Positions 43,929 through 55,400 of a stretch of DNA of 64,000 nt are shown in pieces (the first letter of the stretch is position 1; each line of letters begins with the position of its first letter). The position numbers and the translations under genes were made by a program. Below the pieces are notes generated by a model that was not told the DNA's origin, did no database searches, and worked only from the letters and a program-made list of their open reading frames with translations. The DNA comes from Burkholderia latens (GTDB lineage Bacteria; Pseudomonadota; Gammaproteobacteria; Burkholderiales; Burkholderiaceae), in contig NZ_CABVPL010000002.1 in NCBI RefSeq assembly GCF_902499045.1, positions 1-64,000 on the forward strand, written 5' to 3'.

Positions 43929-45032
43929 TCAGAACGTATGCATCATCCCCACATACGCGCCCGTCTGCGACTCGCCCGTCATCGGGCTCGTGCCCGACGT
44001 CGCGTCACGCGGCGACGCGATCAGCGAGAAGTTCGAATTCCCGCCATTACGCACATACGCGACCGTCCCATACAGGAACGTCCGCTTCGACAGGTTGTAC
44101 GTCGTGCCGAGCACGTACATGATCGCGTGGCCCGACGGATCGTGCGACGCGTCACCACCGCCGTCGCCCACCTTCACGTAATACCCGCCGCCCGTCACGG
44201 CCCACTGGGGCGTAGCCGCATAAGTCGCGCCGAGCCAGTAGTGATCCGCACGATCGGCGACACCAGCCGGACTGTCCGGCGCCTGATAGTGCGTATACGC
44301 GCCCTGGATCTTGAACTTCGACACCTTCACGTTCGCGCCGACGAAATACTCGCGCGACGCGGTGAAGATGTTGCTGAACTTGCCGTTGTTGTCGCGCAGC
44401 TCGTCGTAGATGCCGCGCACGTCGAGCACCGGCGAGTGGTACGAGATCATGATCCCGTCCGAGCGGCCGAAATCGTCGGCCGCGCCGTAGTTGAAACCGC
44501 GCGACTGATTGCCGAACGCATACTGCGCCTGCACGTCGAAGCCGCCGATCACCGGGCTGTGATATTCGATGTTGTTGCTGCTCTGCTGCCAGTTGCGGCC
44601 GCGCACGAGCGATGCCGACGAAAACGCCTGCTGGACGAACGGATCGAATTCCCACACGCCGTCGCTGTCGATGAACAGGTTGCGGCCGGCCTGCAACTGG
44701 CCCCACGTGTCGCTCTTCAGCCCGACATACGCGCGGCGCGACCACATGCGCCCGCCGCCCGTCGTACCGTTCATCACCTGGAACGCGGTCTCCAGGTTGA
44801 AGACCGTCGACATCCCGCCGCCCAGATCCTCGTAACCCTTCAGCCCGAACATGCTGGTGCCCCAGTCGCCGCCTTCAGCGCTCCAGCGCGTCGAGCTGCC
44901 GTTGGGTGTCGCGATGTGGTTCAGGTATTCGACGCCGCCGTCGATACGGCCGTACAGCGTCACGCTCGTCTGCGCGAAAGCGGCCGCCGGCGCGGCGGCC
45001 GCGATCAGCCATGCGAAGTGTTTGAGTCGCAA
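43929..45032 (-). CDS. Gram-negative general porin (OmpC/PhoE-like, Burkholderia type)
   Basis: A 367-residue outer-membrane porin. TTG 45032 is chosen because GAGGGGG stands 7 bases upstream and the next 20 residues form a signal peptide ending AFA-Q. The mature start QTSVTLYGRIDGGVEYL is diagnostic of betaproteobacterial porins. FGLKGYEDLGGGMSTVFNLE and the C-terminal Phe after GAYVGMMHTF, needed for assembly, are present. It lies 63 bases after the DoxX gene on the same strand and may be cotranscribed. Substrate preference cannot be told. It marks the return to core-type composition after the island. Confidence 0.95.
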   Translation of the reverse strand: MRLKHFAWLIAAAAPAAAFAQTSVTLYGRIDGGVEYLNHIATPNGSSTRWSAEGGDWGTSMFGLKGYEDLGGGMSTVFNLETAFQVMNGTTGGGRMWSRRAYVGLKSDTWGQLQAGRNLFIDSDGVWEFDPFVQQAFSSASLVRGRNWQQSSNNIEYHSPVIGGFDVQAQYAFGNQSRGFNYGAADDFGRSDGIMISYHSPVLDVRGIYDELRDNNGKFSNIFTASREYFVGANVKVSKFKIQGAYTHYQAPDSPAGVADRADHYWLGATYAATPQWAVTGGGYYVKVGDGGGDASHDPSGHAIMYVLGTTYNLSKRTFLYGTVAYVRNGGNSNFSLIASPRDATSGTSPMTGESQTGAYVGMMHTF

Positions 45033-45095
45033 AATGATGCCCCCTCGGAGTCTCGACCGACCGGCATGTGCCCCATGCACAGGCCGGCGGTCCGT

Positions 45096-45515
45096 TTACC
45101 CGCGATCGATCGAAAAACGCCCGGGGCCGGCCGCGCAAAGCGCGAGCAGGCCGCCCGAGATCGCGATGTTCTTGTAGAAATGAATCATGTTGTTCATCTG
45201 CTCGCCGCCCGTCATCGTCCAGTAGTGATGGCCGATGAAGGCGGTGCCGACCGTATACAGCGCAAGCAGCAGCGCGAGCGGCCGCGTCTGGAAGCCGACG
45301 AGCAGCGCGATGCCGACGATCAGCTCCATCACGACGGCGATCGCCGCCGAAATGATCGGCGCCGGCGCGCCCTCGCTTCCCATGAACGCGATCGTGCCGG
45401 AGAAATTGGCGATCTTCTGCCAGCCGAACATCACGAACAGGATCACGAGCAGGATTCGGGACAACAGCAGCAGCACATCGCGTTGGGACGCGAGAAACGG
45501 TTGATTCGGTATCAT
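45096..45515 (-). CDS. DoxX-family membrane protein
   Basis: A 139-residue protein with four membrane segments of the DoxX/DoxD group. The first helix begins LLLLSRILLVILFVMFGWQK, and a conserved HFYKNIAISGGLLAL comes near the end. DoxX-like proteins are found with quinone-linked or oxidative-stress systems, but the biochemical role of most is unknown. ATG 45515 is used; the frame starts at 45614. The glucose dehydrogenase operon is upstream on the same strand (gap 178 bases) and the porin downstream, so it may belong to either transcript. Confidence 0.88.
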   Translation of the reverse strand: MIPNQPFLASQRDVLLLLSRILLVILFVMFGWQKIANFSGTIAFMGSEGAPAPIISAAIAVVMELIVGIALLVGFQTRPLALLLALYTVGTAFIGHHYWTMTGGEQMNNMIHFYKNIAISGGLLALCAAGPGRFSIDRG

Positions 45516-45693
45516 GGTGTGATCAACGAAAACGATGCGCGCAACCGCACGCACCGGATTGCCAACGAACCAGGACGGGCGGCCGCCAACGCCGCCCGCC
45601 CCGCTCTGCAACAACCGGCATCGGGGCCAACCGATGTGCTGTGCCTCCTCTTCTTGTCAGTGTTGTGCTGCCTGCGACGTATCGCGCCCGGCG

Positions 45694-46971
45694 TCAACGC
45701 GCCTTCGCGACGTCCTGCTCGGTCACCTTCGCCGCCGGGTTGCCGAACTGCCCCGTCACGTAGTTCGCCAGCGCGGCGATCTGCGCATCCGTCAGCTCGT
45801 TGCGGAACGCGGGCATCCCGACGTCCTCGCTGCCGGCCTTGCGCTCGACGCCGTTCAGGATCACCTGCACGAGGTTCGTCGGGTTCGGCGCACCGACCGT
45901 CGAGTTGTGGAACAGCGACGGATAGTAGCCGTCCGGCGTGCCCTTGCCCTGCATCTGGTGGCACGTCGCGCAGTTGCCGAGGTACAGCCGCGCCGGGTCG
46001 ATGCCCGACGACGCGACCGGAACGCCGCGCAGCTTCAGGCCGTCTTCCGCGGGCTTGCCCCACGACGAGCGCGACTGCTTCGCATCGCCGTTGGCGACGG
46101 CCGGCACCGTGCGGATGTACGTCGCGATCGCGCCGATGTCGGCGTCGGTCATCTTCGAGAAGCTGTGCTCGACCGCCTCGGCCATCGGGCCGGCCGCCTG
46201 CGCGACGCCCGGCACGCTGCCGGTACGCAGGTACTGGACGAGCTGCTGCTGCGTCCAGCTGCCGATGCCCGCGTTCGGGTCCGACGTGATGTTGTAGCCG
46301 TCCCAGCCCGCGAGCACCGAGCCCGACAGGAAGCTGCCGCCCGTCTCGTCGAGCGACTTCTCCTGCATCGCGATGCCGCGCGGCGTATGGCACGTGCTGC
46401 AGTGCGCGAGGCCCTGCACCAGGTACGCGCCGCGATTCCACTCGGCGCTCTGCGACGGCTTCGGCTGGTACGCGCCGTCCTTCAGGAACAGCCAGTTCCA
46501 GATCTTCAGCGGCCAGCGCATGCTCAGCAGCGCGGGGATCTCGTTCTTCGGCGGCGCCTGCTTCACCGGTTCGACGCCGTGCATGAAGTACGCGTACAAC
46601 GCCCGCACGTCGTCGTCGTTGATCTTCGCGTACGACACGTACGGCATGGCCGGATACAGGTTGTCGCCGTTCTTCGACACGCCGTGGCGCACGGCGCGCT
46701 CGAAGTCCTCGAACGTCCACTTGCCGATGCCGGTGTCCGGGTCCGGCGTGATGTTGCTCGTATAGATCTTGCCGAGTTTCGGCACCGGCATCGCGAGGCC
46801 GCCCGCGAACGGCTTGCCGCCCTTCACGGTGTGGCACGCCATGCAGTCGCCCGCGACCGCGAGATATTCGCCGCGCTTGATCTGCGCGGGATCGGCCGAA
46901 TCGGCCGCGCGCACGAGGCCCGGCAGCGCGACACAGCCGGCGAGCAGCAAGGTGAGAGTAGATTTCCGCAC
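45694..46971 (-). CDS. Tri-heme cytochrome c subunit (beta) of FAD glucose dehydrogenase
   Basis: A 425-residue periplasmic cytochrome that takes electrons from the dehydrogenase and passes them to quinone. It has an N-terminal signal peptide ending near VRA-AD and three heme sites: C43-M-A-C-H, C191-S-T-C-H and C334-A-T-C-H. Met ligands are likely in MPAMPY-type and VGMPAF segments. It starts 2 bases after the alpha-subunit stop, so the two are tightly coupled. Family relatives serve gluconate, sorbitol and alcohol dehydrogenases; the partner gene here makes glucose the likely substrate. Complete by length. Confidence 0.94.
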   Translation of the reverse strand: MRKSTLTLLLAGCVALPGLVRAADSADPAQIKRGEYLAVAGDCMACHTVKGGKPFAGGLAMPVPKLGKIYTSNITPDPDTGIGKWTFEDFERAVRHGVSKNGDNLYPAMPYVSYAKINDDDVRALYAYFMHGVEPVKQAPPKNEIPALLSMRWPLKIWNWLFLKDGAYQPKPSQSAEWNRGAYLVQGLAHCSTCHTPRGIAMQEKSLDETGGSFLSGSVLAGWDGYNITSDPNAGIGSWTQQQLVQYLRTGSVPGVAQAAGPMAEAVEHSFSKMTDADIGAIATYIRTVPAVANGDAKQSRSSWGKPAEDGLKLRGVPVASSGIDPARLYLGNCATCHQMQGKGTPDGYYPSLFHNSTVGAPNPTNLVQVILNGVERKAGSEDVGMPAFRNELTDAQIAALANYVTGQFGNPAAKVTEQDVAKAR

Positions 46972-46973
46972 GG

Positions 46974-48593
46974 TCAGACTTCCTTCTTCAGCGTGTCCGA
47001 CATCCGCAGCGCCAGCGCCGCGATCGTCAGCGTCACGTTCACCGTACCGACGGTCGGCATCGTCGAGCTGCTCGAGATGAACAGGTTCGGATGGTCGAAC
47101 GTGCGGCAGTCCTTGTCGACGACGGAGTCGCGCGCATCCGCGCCCATGATCGTCGAACCCGTGATGTGGTTGTTCGGCGCGAATTCGTCGTTGAACACGA
47201 CGTCCGTGCCGCCCAGCACCTTCGCGGCGGTCGCGTAAACCTCGCGCGTGTGCACGGCGCCGCGTTTCACGTAGTCGTCGATCGCGTACGTGATTTCGGG
47301 ACGCGGAATGCCGATCGCGTCGGTGGCCGTCTTGCTCGGCACGATGCGGTTCTCGGGCTGCGGCAGGATCTCGTGGAAGCAGTCGAACTGCACGTAGCGC
47401 GCGGAGCGGTCACGGATCTGCGCGTCCAGCTCGTCGGGCTTCATCAGCTTGCCGGCCTTGAAGATCTTCTGCGTCTCCTGATTGATGCGCGACATGTTCG
47501 ACAGGTGGATCTTCTTCGCGGCTTCGGTCGCGCGGAACGGGCCGTCGCGGAAGCCGATCAGCGACGTCATCTCCTGCGGGCCGCGGCCCGGCCACAGCTT
47601 CTCGCTCGCATAGAACGACACGCCGGTGCCCGGGTGGTCCATCAGGTTGCGCCCGACCATGTCGGAGCTGTTCGCGACGCCGTTCGGGAAATCGCGGTTC
47701 GCGGACATCAGCAGGATCTTCGGCGTCTCGATGCCGTTCGCGGCGAGCACGAAATACTTGCCCTCGACGCGATGGTCTGCACCCGTCTTGTCCTTGTAGA
47801 TCGCGGCGACGATGCGCTTGTCCGGGCCCGTCTCGAGCTTGTAGACGACCGCGCTGTCGATCAGCTTCGCGCCGGCCTGCTCGGCCTTCTGCACATGGAC
47901 GATGCCGTTGTACATCGCGCCGATCGGGCAGATCGGCATGCAATTGTTGTTCCCGCAACAGGTCGGCCGCCCGTCGTACGGACGGCTGTTGCGCGCGACC
48001 GGCTCGGTCACGACGTGGAACTTCGGGTCGTAGCCGTTGAGCGCGCTCTTGATCGTCTGCTCGTTGAACGACAGCGGCAGCGGCGGCATCGGGTACGGCT
48101 GCTTGCGCGGCGAGTACAGGTCTTCCTCGGGACCGGGGCCCCACACGCCGAGTTCTTCCTCCGCGCGCTGGTAGTAGTGCTCGAGGTCGTCGTACTGGAT
48201 CGGCCAGTCGCGGCCGACGCCGTACACGGTCTTCATCTTGAAGTCGTTCGGGATGAAGCGCCACGCGGACGCGGCCCAGTGCCACGTCGTGCCGCCCACC
48301 GCGCGGATGTACTGCGAGTTGAACTTGTGCTCGCCCTTCAGGATCAGGTAGTCGTTCGGCGGCCCGTATTCCGGATGCGGCGCCCACGGGCTCGACGGGT
48401 ACGGCGCCATGAAGTCCGTCTTGTCGGGCTGGTTGCGAAAGCGCTCGACGATGTCGCCGCGCGGCATGCGCGGGCCTGCTTCGAGCAGGATCACCGACTT
48501 GCCGGCCATCGCCAGCTGGTGCGCAACGATTGCGCCCGCGACACCGGACCCGACGACCACGACGTCGGCTTTTTGCGTATCGGTATCGGCCAT
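46974..48593 (-). CDS. FAD-dependent glucose dehydrogenase, catalytic alpha subunit (GMC family)
   Basis: A 539-residue GMC oxidoreductase that oxidises glucose to gluconolactone in the periplasm. The FAD-binding motif is VVVVGSGVAGAIVA, residues 11-24. Four cysteines C212, C213, C218 and C222 in TCCGNNNCMPICPIG match the cluster-binding set of the characterised B. cepacia enzyme, reported to carry a 3Fe-4S centre. The C-terminal NNHITGSTIMGAD supplies the active-site His. There is no signal peptide; export relies on the Tat-type gamma subunit. ATG 48593 overlaps the gamma stop codon (TGATG), giving coupled translation. By memory the sequence is almost the published B. cepacia GDH; a close gluconate dehydrogenase is the alternative. 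Confidence 0.95.
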   Translation of the reverse strand: MADTDTQKADVVVVGSGVAGAIVAHQLAMAGKSVILLEAGPRMPRGDIVERFRNQPDKTDFMAPYPSSPWAPHPEYGPPNDYLILKGEHKFNSQYIRAVGGTTWHWAASAWRFIPNDFKMKTVYGVGRDWPIQYDDLEHYYQRAEEELGVWGPGPEEDLYSPRKQPYPMPPLPLSFNEQTIKSALNGYDPKFHVVTEPVARNSRPYDGRPTCCGNNNCMPICPIGAMYNGIVHVQKAEQAGAKLIDSAVVYKLETGPDKRIVAAIYKDKTGADHRVEGKYFVLAANGIETPKILLMSANRDFPNGVANSSDMVGRNLMDHPGTGVSFYASEKLWPGRGPQEMTSLIGFRDGPFRATEAAKKIHLSNMSRINQETQKIFKAGKLMKPDELDAQIRDRSARYVQFDCFHEILPQPENRIVPSKTATDAIGIPRPEITYAIDDYVKRGAVHTREVYATAAKVLGGTDVVFNDEFAPNNHITGSTIMGADARDSVVDKDCRTFDHPNLFISSSSTMPTVGTVNVTLTIAALALRMSDTLKKEV

Positions 48594-49099
48594 CAGGCTT
48601 GCCTCTCGATCGGTTTTTCGGCCCAGAAGCCGGGTTTGTTGGGGCAATACGACGGAATCACGAGCGTATCGGACACGACGCTGAACATTAATGCTTCTTC
48701 GTAGGCAATCACGACGTTGTCGACGATGCCGAGATACCACGCGCCGAGCGTCGACAGCGCGGCGGCCTCCTGATCGGGAGTCAACGAGCCGGACGCAAGC
48801 GCGCCCGCCAGTTGCGACAGCGCGTCGGCGGTCTTGAACGAGCCCTTCTGCAACGCCTGCAGGTAGCGTTCGCCCAGCACGCGGCTCAGCCCTTTCTTGC
48901 CGGTCAGTGCTTCGGAGAGTGTCATGAACGCGTCGATCGGCGCGGTGCCGGGGTTGTCGGCCAGGGCCCGCAACGCCAGCGAGCCGGTGAGACTCGCCGC
49001 CGTCAGCGCCAGTGCGCCCTGCAGCCATTGACGCCGCGTGATGCCGGTTGCGGCTGCGTCGCTGTCGCGACGCGAGTGGGGGGTGTTGTCGTTGTGCAT
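48593..49099 (-). CDS. Glucose dehydrogenase gamma subunit (Tat-exported chaperone subunit)
   Basis: A 168-residue small subunit that carries the catalytic subunit across the membrane. The Tat signal is GITRRQWLQGALALTAASLTG, cleaved near ALA-DN. Conserved segments are FMTLSEALTGKKGLSRVLGE and TLGAWYLGIVDNVVIAYEEA, followed by a Cys-containing YCPNKPGFW near the end. ATG 49099 has AAGGA 5-9 bases upstream. It is the first gene of gamma-alpha-beta, and its stop overlaps the alpha start by one base. A candidate operator or promoter lies at 49191-49216. Confidence 0.93.
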   Translation of the reverse strand: MHNDNTPHSRRDSDAAATGITRRQWLQGALALTAASLTGSLALRALADNPGTAPIDAFMTLSEALTGKKGLSRVLGERYLQALQKGSFKTADALSQLAGALASGSLTPDQEAAALSTLGAWYLGIVDNVVIAYEEALMFSVVSDTLVIPSYCPNKPGFWAEKPIERQA

Positions 49100-49190
49100 G
49101 TTTCCTTCTCTCGAACACCGGATTCGGGAAAACCACGCTTGATATTTCTCAAACTTTCGCGCGGCCCTGAAATGTACGCGCACAAAGCGG

Positions 49191-49216
49191 AATGGACAAT
49201 GCTTTTATAGTCCATT
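49191..49216 (-). promoter_or_regulatory. Inverted repeat AATGGAC-N12-GTCCATT with TATAAA, ahead of the GDH operon
   Basis: Perfect 7-base arms at 49191-49197 and 49210-49216 flank an A/T-rich core that reads TATAAAA on the minus strand, about 105 bases before the gamma-subunit ATG. It is the only A/T-rich patch in the 304-base gap shared with the divergent alpha-2-macroglobulin gene and may serve either. Confidence 0.4.
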
Positions 49217-49403
49217 AAATGTTCCGCAATCCGAGACAATCGACATTTCCCTGCATCTTTGTGTCGTCGGCGCGACAATTCTGCATCCGGATGCCGATAT
49301 GTCGCAAGCCGACTACACGCCGCATCCCGCCATTCGCTCGCATGCGCGTCGGTTAGAATCGCGTGCAATCAAACAGAAAGCTTCCCTCCGAGGGCATCGA
49401 GCG

Positions 49404-52400
49404 ATGAAGCAGCACGACAAACACAACGACACGCTTCCAGCCAACCACACCACGCGACTGCTCTGGCGCATCGGCGCGGTCGCCGCGCTCGGCGCCGCCG
49501 CCGCGCTGTCGCTGCATGCAGGCGCGGCACGCACCGTGAGCGTGTCGCCGCAAGGCACCGTCACCGAAGTGCGGCAGAGCGTCGTCAAGTTCGACGAGCC
49601 GATGGTCGCGTTCGGGTCGGCGTCCGCGCCGAACCCCGCGCGCATGACCTGCAACGATTCCGCTGCCGCACGCGGCCAGGGGCACTGGCTCGACGACAAG
49701 ACGTGGGTGTACGACTTCGAGAACGACCTGCCGCCGGGCGTGCGTTGCTCGGTCGCGCTCAACGACACGCTGCGCTCGGTCGCCGGCAATGCGGTCAGCG
49801 GCCCGCGCCGCTTCACGTTCCAGACCGGCGGCCCGTTCCCGGTGACGGTGCGCCCCGGCTCGCGGGAGATCGAGGAACGCCAGGTCTTCGTGCTGAAGCT
49901 GAACGGCCCGGCCGAGCCGCGTTCGGCGCTCGCGAACATCTGGTGCGAGGCGGCCGGGATCGGCAACCGCATCCCCGTCACCGCCGCCGACGACGCGACG
50001 CGCAACGCGCTGCTCGACCACTTCGGGCTGAAAAAGGACGCCGCGCGCGTGCTGACGCTGTCGTGCGCGCAGGCCCTTCCTGCCAGCGCGAAGATGCAGC
50101 TCGTGTACGGCAAGGGCGTCGCGAGCCCGAGCGGCATCGCGAACGACACCGAGCGCCGCTTCGACTTCACCGTGCGCGCACCGTTCGCAGCAAGCTTCTC
50201 GTGCGAGCGCGAGAACGCGAAGGCGCCGTGCACGCCGCTGCGCCCGTTGACGCTGTCGTTCAATGCGCCGATCTCGCGCAAGAACGCGGAGGCGATCAAG
50301 CTCCGCGGCCCCGACGGTTCGCTTTCGCCGGCCTTCTCGGCCGACGACCACAGCGACGAAGTGACGACCGTCAAGTTCGATCCGCCGCTGCCTGCGCAGG
50401 CGAACCTGACGATCGAGCTGCCGTCCGGCCTGCGCGACGTGACCGACCGCTCGCTGTCGAACGCCGACCTGTTCCCGCTCGCGACACGCACCGCACCGAT
50501 GCCGCCGCTTGCCAAATTCTCGTCGGGCACGTTCGGGATCGTCGAACGCTTCGCGGAACCCGATACGCCGGCGCTCGTGCCGGTCACGCTGCGCAACGTC
50601 GAAGCCGATCTTCACATTGCAGGCCTCAATGCGGGCGGTGCGCAGTTCTCGAACCTGAAGGTCGAGAACGACACCGAGATCCGTGAATGGATGCGGACCG
50701 TCGACCGCTTCGACAACTGGTCGATGACGGCCGGCACGATCGACGAGCGGATTCCGGGCCTGCTGCAACGCAAGGGCCAGCATCCCGTCTACGTGCCGCT
50801 CGAAGCCGGCGAGAAGATGCCCGCACCGCAGAACCGCCGCATCGACGTGCGCTCGCTGTCGCTGCTGACCGGCGAACCCGGAGTGCAGGCGCTGACGCTG
50901 CCGAAGGCCGATCCGAAGGCGCTGCGTCCGTTCGAGGTCGTCGGCGTGCCGATGGACAAGCCCGGCTTCTACGTGCTCGAACTCGCGTCGCCTGCACTCG
51001 GCCGCTCGCTGCTCGCGAAGCCGTCGAACATGTACGTGCGCACCACCGTGCTCGTCACGAACCTCGGCGTGCATCTGAAACAGGGCCGCGAGAACAACCT
51101 CGTGTGGGTCACGACGCTCGACAAGGGCAAGCCGGTGCCGAACGCGCAGATCCGCGTGTCGGACTGCAACGGCGACGAAATCGCGTCCGGCAAGACCGAT
51201 GCGCAGGGCCTGCTGACCCTCGACGGGCCGTTCGAGCCGAAACGCGAATGCAATCAGTCTGAGCGCTTCGACGATTACTTCGTGTCGGCGCGCGTCGACG
51301 ACCCGAAGACGGGCCCCGACATGGCGTTCGTCAGTTCGAACTGGAACCGCGGGATCGAGTCGTGGCGCTTCAACGTGCCGACCGACACCGACCGCGCACC
51401 GACCGTGCGTGCGCATACCGTGTTCGACCGCACGCTGCTGCGCGCCGGCGAAACCGTGTCGATGAAGCACTTCCTGCGCACCGAGACGCTGCAGAGCCTC
51501 GCGTTCCCCGCGCAGTATCCGGCGCGCGTGACGATTCGCCATCTCGGCTCGGACCAGACGTACAAGCTGCCGCTCACGTGGTCGGCCGACCACAGCGCCG
51601 ACACGCAGTTCACGCTGCCGCCGGCGGCCCGGCTCGGCGAATACAGCGTCACGCTCGAAGGCGGCCCGGACGACGCGCCGACCGCCAGTTACTACAGCGG
51701 CAGCTTCCGCGTCGAGGCGTTCCGCCTGCCGGTGCTCAAAGGGACCATCGGCGCGCGCGACGCGCAGAAGAGTCCGCTCGTCGCGGTGAAGGAAGCGCCG
51801 CTCGCGGTGCAGATCGACTACGTGTCGGGCGGCGGCGCGTCGAACCTGCCCGTGCAGGTGTCGGCGCTGATGAAGTGGGCGTCGCCGCCGTTCGCGGATC
51901 GCTTCGAGGACTTCAGCTTCACGCCGTATCGTCCGGACCGCGGCGACGGCAACGCGGACGACGATGCGCAGGACGGCGACAACGCGTCGGCCGCGAACAA
52001 CGATCCCGACGCGACGAAGCTGATCGCGGACAAGCTGCCGCTGACGCTCGATCGCAACGGCGCGGGTTCGGTCACGCTCAAGGGCCTGCCCGACGTCGAC
52101 GCGCCGAAGCGCATCGCGCTCGAGGCAACGTTCGCGGACCCGAACGGCGAAGTGCAGACGATTCGCGGCGACACGATCCTGTGGCCGGCCGCGGTGGTCG
52201 CCGGCATCAAGGCCGGCCGCTGGGTATCGGTCGGCCAGCGCGTGCCGGTGCAGGCGCTCGCGGTCGACCTGCAGGGCAAGCCGCGTGCATCGGTCGCGAT
52301 CGAGATCAAGGGCGTCGCGCACGTCACGACCTCGTCGCGCAAGCGGATGGTCGGCGGCTTCTACGCGTACGACAACAAGAGCGACACGCGCGACCTCGGC

Positions 52401-55400
52401 GTGCTGTGCTCGGGCAAGACCGACGACAAGGGCCGCATGGCCTGCGACGCCACGCTCGAACAGGCCGGCAACGTGCAGCTGATCGCGATCGCCAAGGACG
52501 GCGACGGCCGCACGTCGAACGCGTCGACGTCGGTATGGGTCACGCGCGAGGACGAGCTGTGGTTCGGCGGCGACAACACCGACCGGATCGACGTGATCCC
52601 GGAGAAGACGTCCTACGAACCGGGCGAGACGGCCCGCTTCCAGGTGCGCATGCCGTTCCGCTACGCGACCGCGCTCGTCGCGGTCGAGCGCGGCGGCGTG
52701 ATGGAAACGCACGTCGTGCAGCTGAACGGCAAGAACCCGACCGTCGACCTGAAGGTCGGCGAATCGTGGGGGCCGAACGTCTACGTGTCGGTGCTCGCGC
52801 TGCGCGGCCGCATTCGCGAAGTGCCGTGGTATTCGTTCTTCACGTGGGGCTGGAAAGCGCCGGTCGAATGGGCGCGCGCGTTCTGGCGCGAAGGCCGTCA
52901 CTACGAAGCGCCGACCGCGTTCGTGGACCTGTCGAAGCCCGCGTTCCGCTACGGCCTCGGCGAGATCAAGGTCGGCACCGGCGCGCATCGTCTCGGCGTG
53001 ACCGTGACGACCGACGCGACGCGCTACACGGTGCGCGCCAAGGCGCAGGCTCACGTGAAGGTGACGCTGCCGAACGGCCAGCCCGCCCCCGCCGGCACGC
53101 AGATCGCGGTCGCCGCCGTCGACGAGGCGCTGCTCGAACTGATGCCGAACAACAGCTGGGACCTGCTCGACGCGATGCTGCAGCGGCGCGCGTACGGCGT
53201 CGAGACGGCCACCGCGCAGATGGAAATCGTCGGCCGCCGCCACTTCGGCCGCAAGGCCGTGCCGGCCGGCGGCGGCGGCGGCAGCGCGCCGACGCGCGAG
53301 CTGTTCGACACGCTGCTGCTGTGGAATCCGCGCGTGACGCTCGACGCGAACGGCAGCGCGACCGTCGACGTGCCGCTGAACGACGCGCTCACGCGGTTCC
53401 GGATCGTCGCGATCGCGGCAGTCGGCCCCGACCGCTTCGGCACCGGCAGCACGTCGATCCGCAGCACGCAGGATCTGCAGCTGATTTCCGGCCTGCCGCC
53501 GCTCGTGCGCGAAGGCGACGCGTTCCGCGCGCAGGTCACGCTGCGCAACACGACCGACCGCGCGATGCAGGTCGTCGTGACGCCGCGCGTGACGGGCCTC
53601 GACGTCGCGCCGCAAACGGTGTCGCTCGCGGCCAATGCGGCCACCGAAGTCGCATGGACGATCACCGTGCCCGAGCAGGCGCTCGACGCGGCCGGCGCGC
53701 TGAACTGGCGCATCGAGGCGGCCGAGCAAGGCGGCAAGCGCGCGTCCGACGCGCTGGCCGTCGCGCAGAAGGTCGTGCCCGCACTGCCGGTGACCGTGCA
53801 GCAGGCGACGCTCGCGCAGGTCGACGGCACGCTGACGGTGCCCGTCGCGGCGCCGGCCGGTGCCGTCAACAACGCGCAGGGCGCGCCGCGCGGCGGTATC
53901 GCCGTGTCGCTGCAATCGAAGCTCGCGGACGGCCTGCCCGGCGTGCGGCGCTGGTTCGAGCGCTATCCGTACCGCTGCCTCGAACAGCAGACGTCGCGCG
54001 CGATCGGCCTGCACGACGCCGCGCAATGGCAGGCGCTGGTCGCGCGGATGCCCGTGTATCTCGACAGCGACGGGCTCGCGAACTACTTCCCGCCGTCGTC
54101 CGACGATGCGCACTACGGCAGCCCGACGCTGTCGTCGTATCTGCTCGTCGTATCCGACGAGGCCAGCCGGCTCGATCCGCGCTTCGCGCTGCCGGAAGAC
54201 CTGCGCACGCAGCTCGAAGCCGGGCTCGCGCGCTTCATCGACGGCCGCATCGAGCGCAACGCATGGGCGCCGCGCCAGGACCGCGACTTGCGCAAGCTCG
54301 CCGCGATCGAGGCGTTGTCGCGTTACGGCGCCGCGCAAGGCCGGATGCTCGGCTCGATCGAGATCGCGCCGAACCAGTGGCCGACGTCGGCGGTGATCGA
54401 CTATCACGCGATCCTCACGCGCGTGAAGGACATCCCGCAGCGCGACGAGAAACGCGCGCAGGTCGAGCAGATCCTGCGGGCGCGCCTCACGTACCAGGGC
54501 ACGCAGCTCGTGTTCTCGACCGCGCGCGACGACGACCTGTGGTGGCTGATGACGAGCAACGAGACCAACGCAGCGCGCCTCGCGCTGGCATTCGCCGGCG
54601 ATCCGGCATGGAAGGACGAGATGCCGCGCGTGGCGGCCGGCCTGCTCGCGCTGCAACGCCACGGCGCATGGCAGACGACGACGTCGAATGCACTCGGCCA
54701 GCTGGCGATCGAGCGGTTCTCGCGCACCTACGAGAGCACGCCGGTCGCCGGCACGACGAAGGTTGCGCTCGGCGGCAACGAGCGCGCCATCTCGTGGTCG
54801 CAAGCCCCGGCGGCCGCGCCCGCCGATGCGCCGGCGTCGGCCACGCCCGCGACGCGCGCCGCCGCCGCGCGCAGCGTGCTGATGCCGTGGCCGCGCGCAG
54901 CACAGGCGCCGGCGACGCTGTCCGTCACGCAGGACGGCACGGGCCGACCGTGGGCGACCGTCGAAAGCCTCGCGGCCGTGCCGTTGCGCGCGCCGTTCGC
55001 GGCCGGCTACCGGATTACGAAAACCGTCACGCCCGTGTCGCCCGCCGTCAACGGCGTGCTGACGCGCGGCGACGTCGTGCGCGTGCATCTCGACATCGAT
55101 GCGCAGAGCGACATGACGTGGGTGGTCGTCAACGATCCGATTCCGTCCGGCGCGACGATCCTCGGCTCCGGCCTCGGCCGCGACTCCGAGGCCGCGACGC
55201 AGGGCGAGAAATCGCCGGACGGCGCATGGCCTGCGTTCATCGAGCGCGACTTCGACGGCTACCGCGCGTATTACGACTATCTGCCGAAAGGCAAATTCTC
55301 GGTCGAGTACACGGTGCGGCTGAACAACGTCGGCACGTTCGGGCTGCCGCCGACACGCGTCGAGGCGCTGTACGCGCCGTCCGTGTACGGCCTGTGGCCG

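Noticed and set aside
49353-55088. 1911-codon open frame on the minus strand
   Set aside because: It is fully antisense to the alpha-2-macroglobulin gene, is Arg/Ala/His-rich without motifs, and arises from strong third-position G/C bias.
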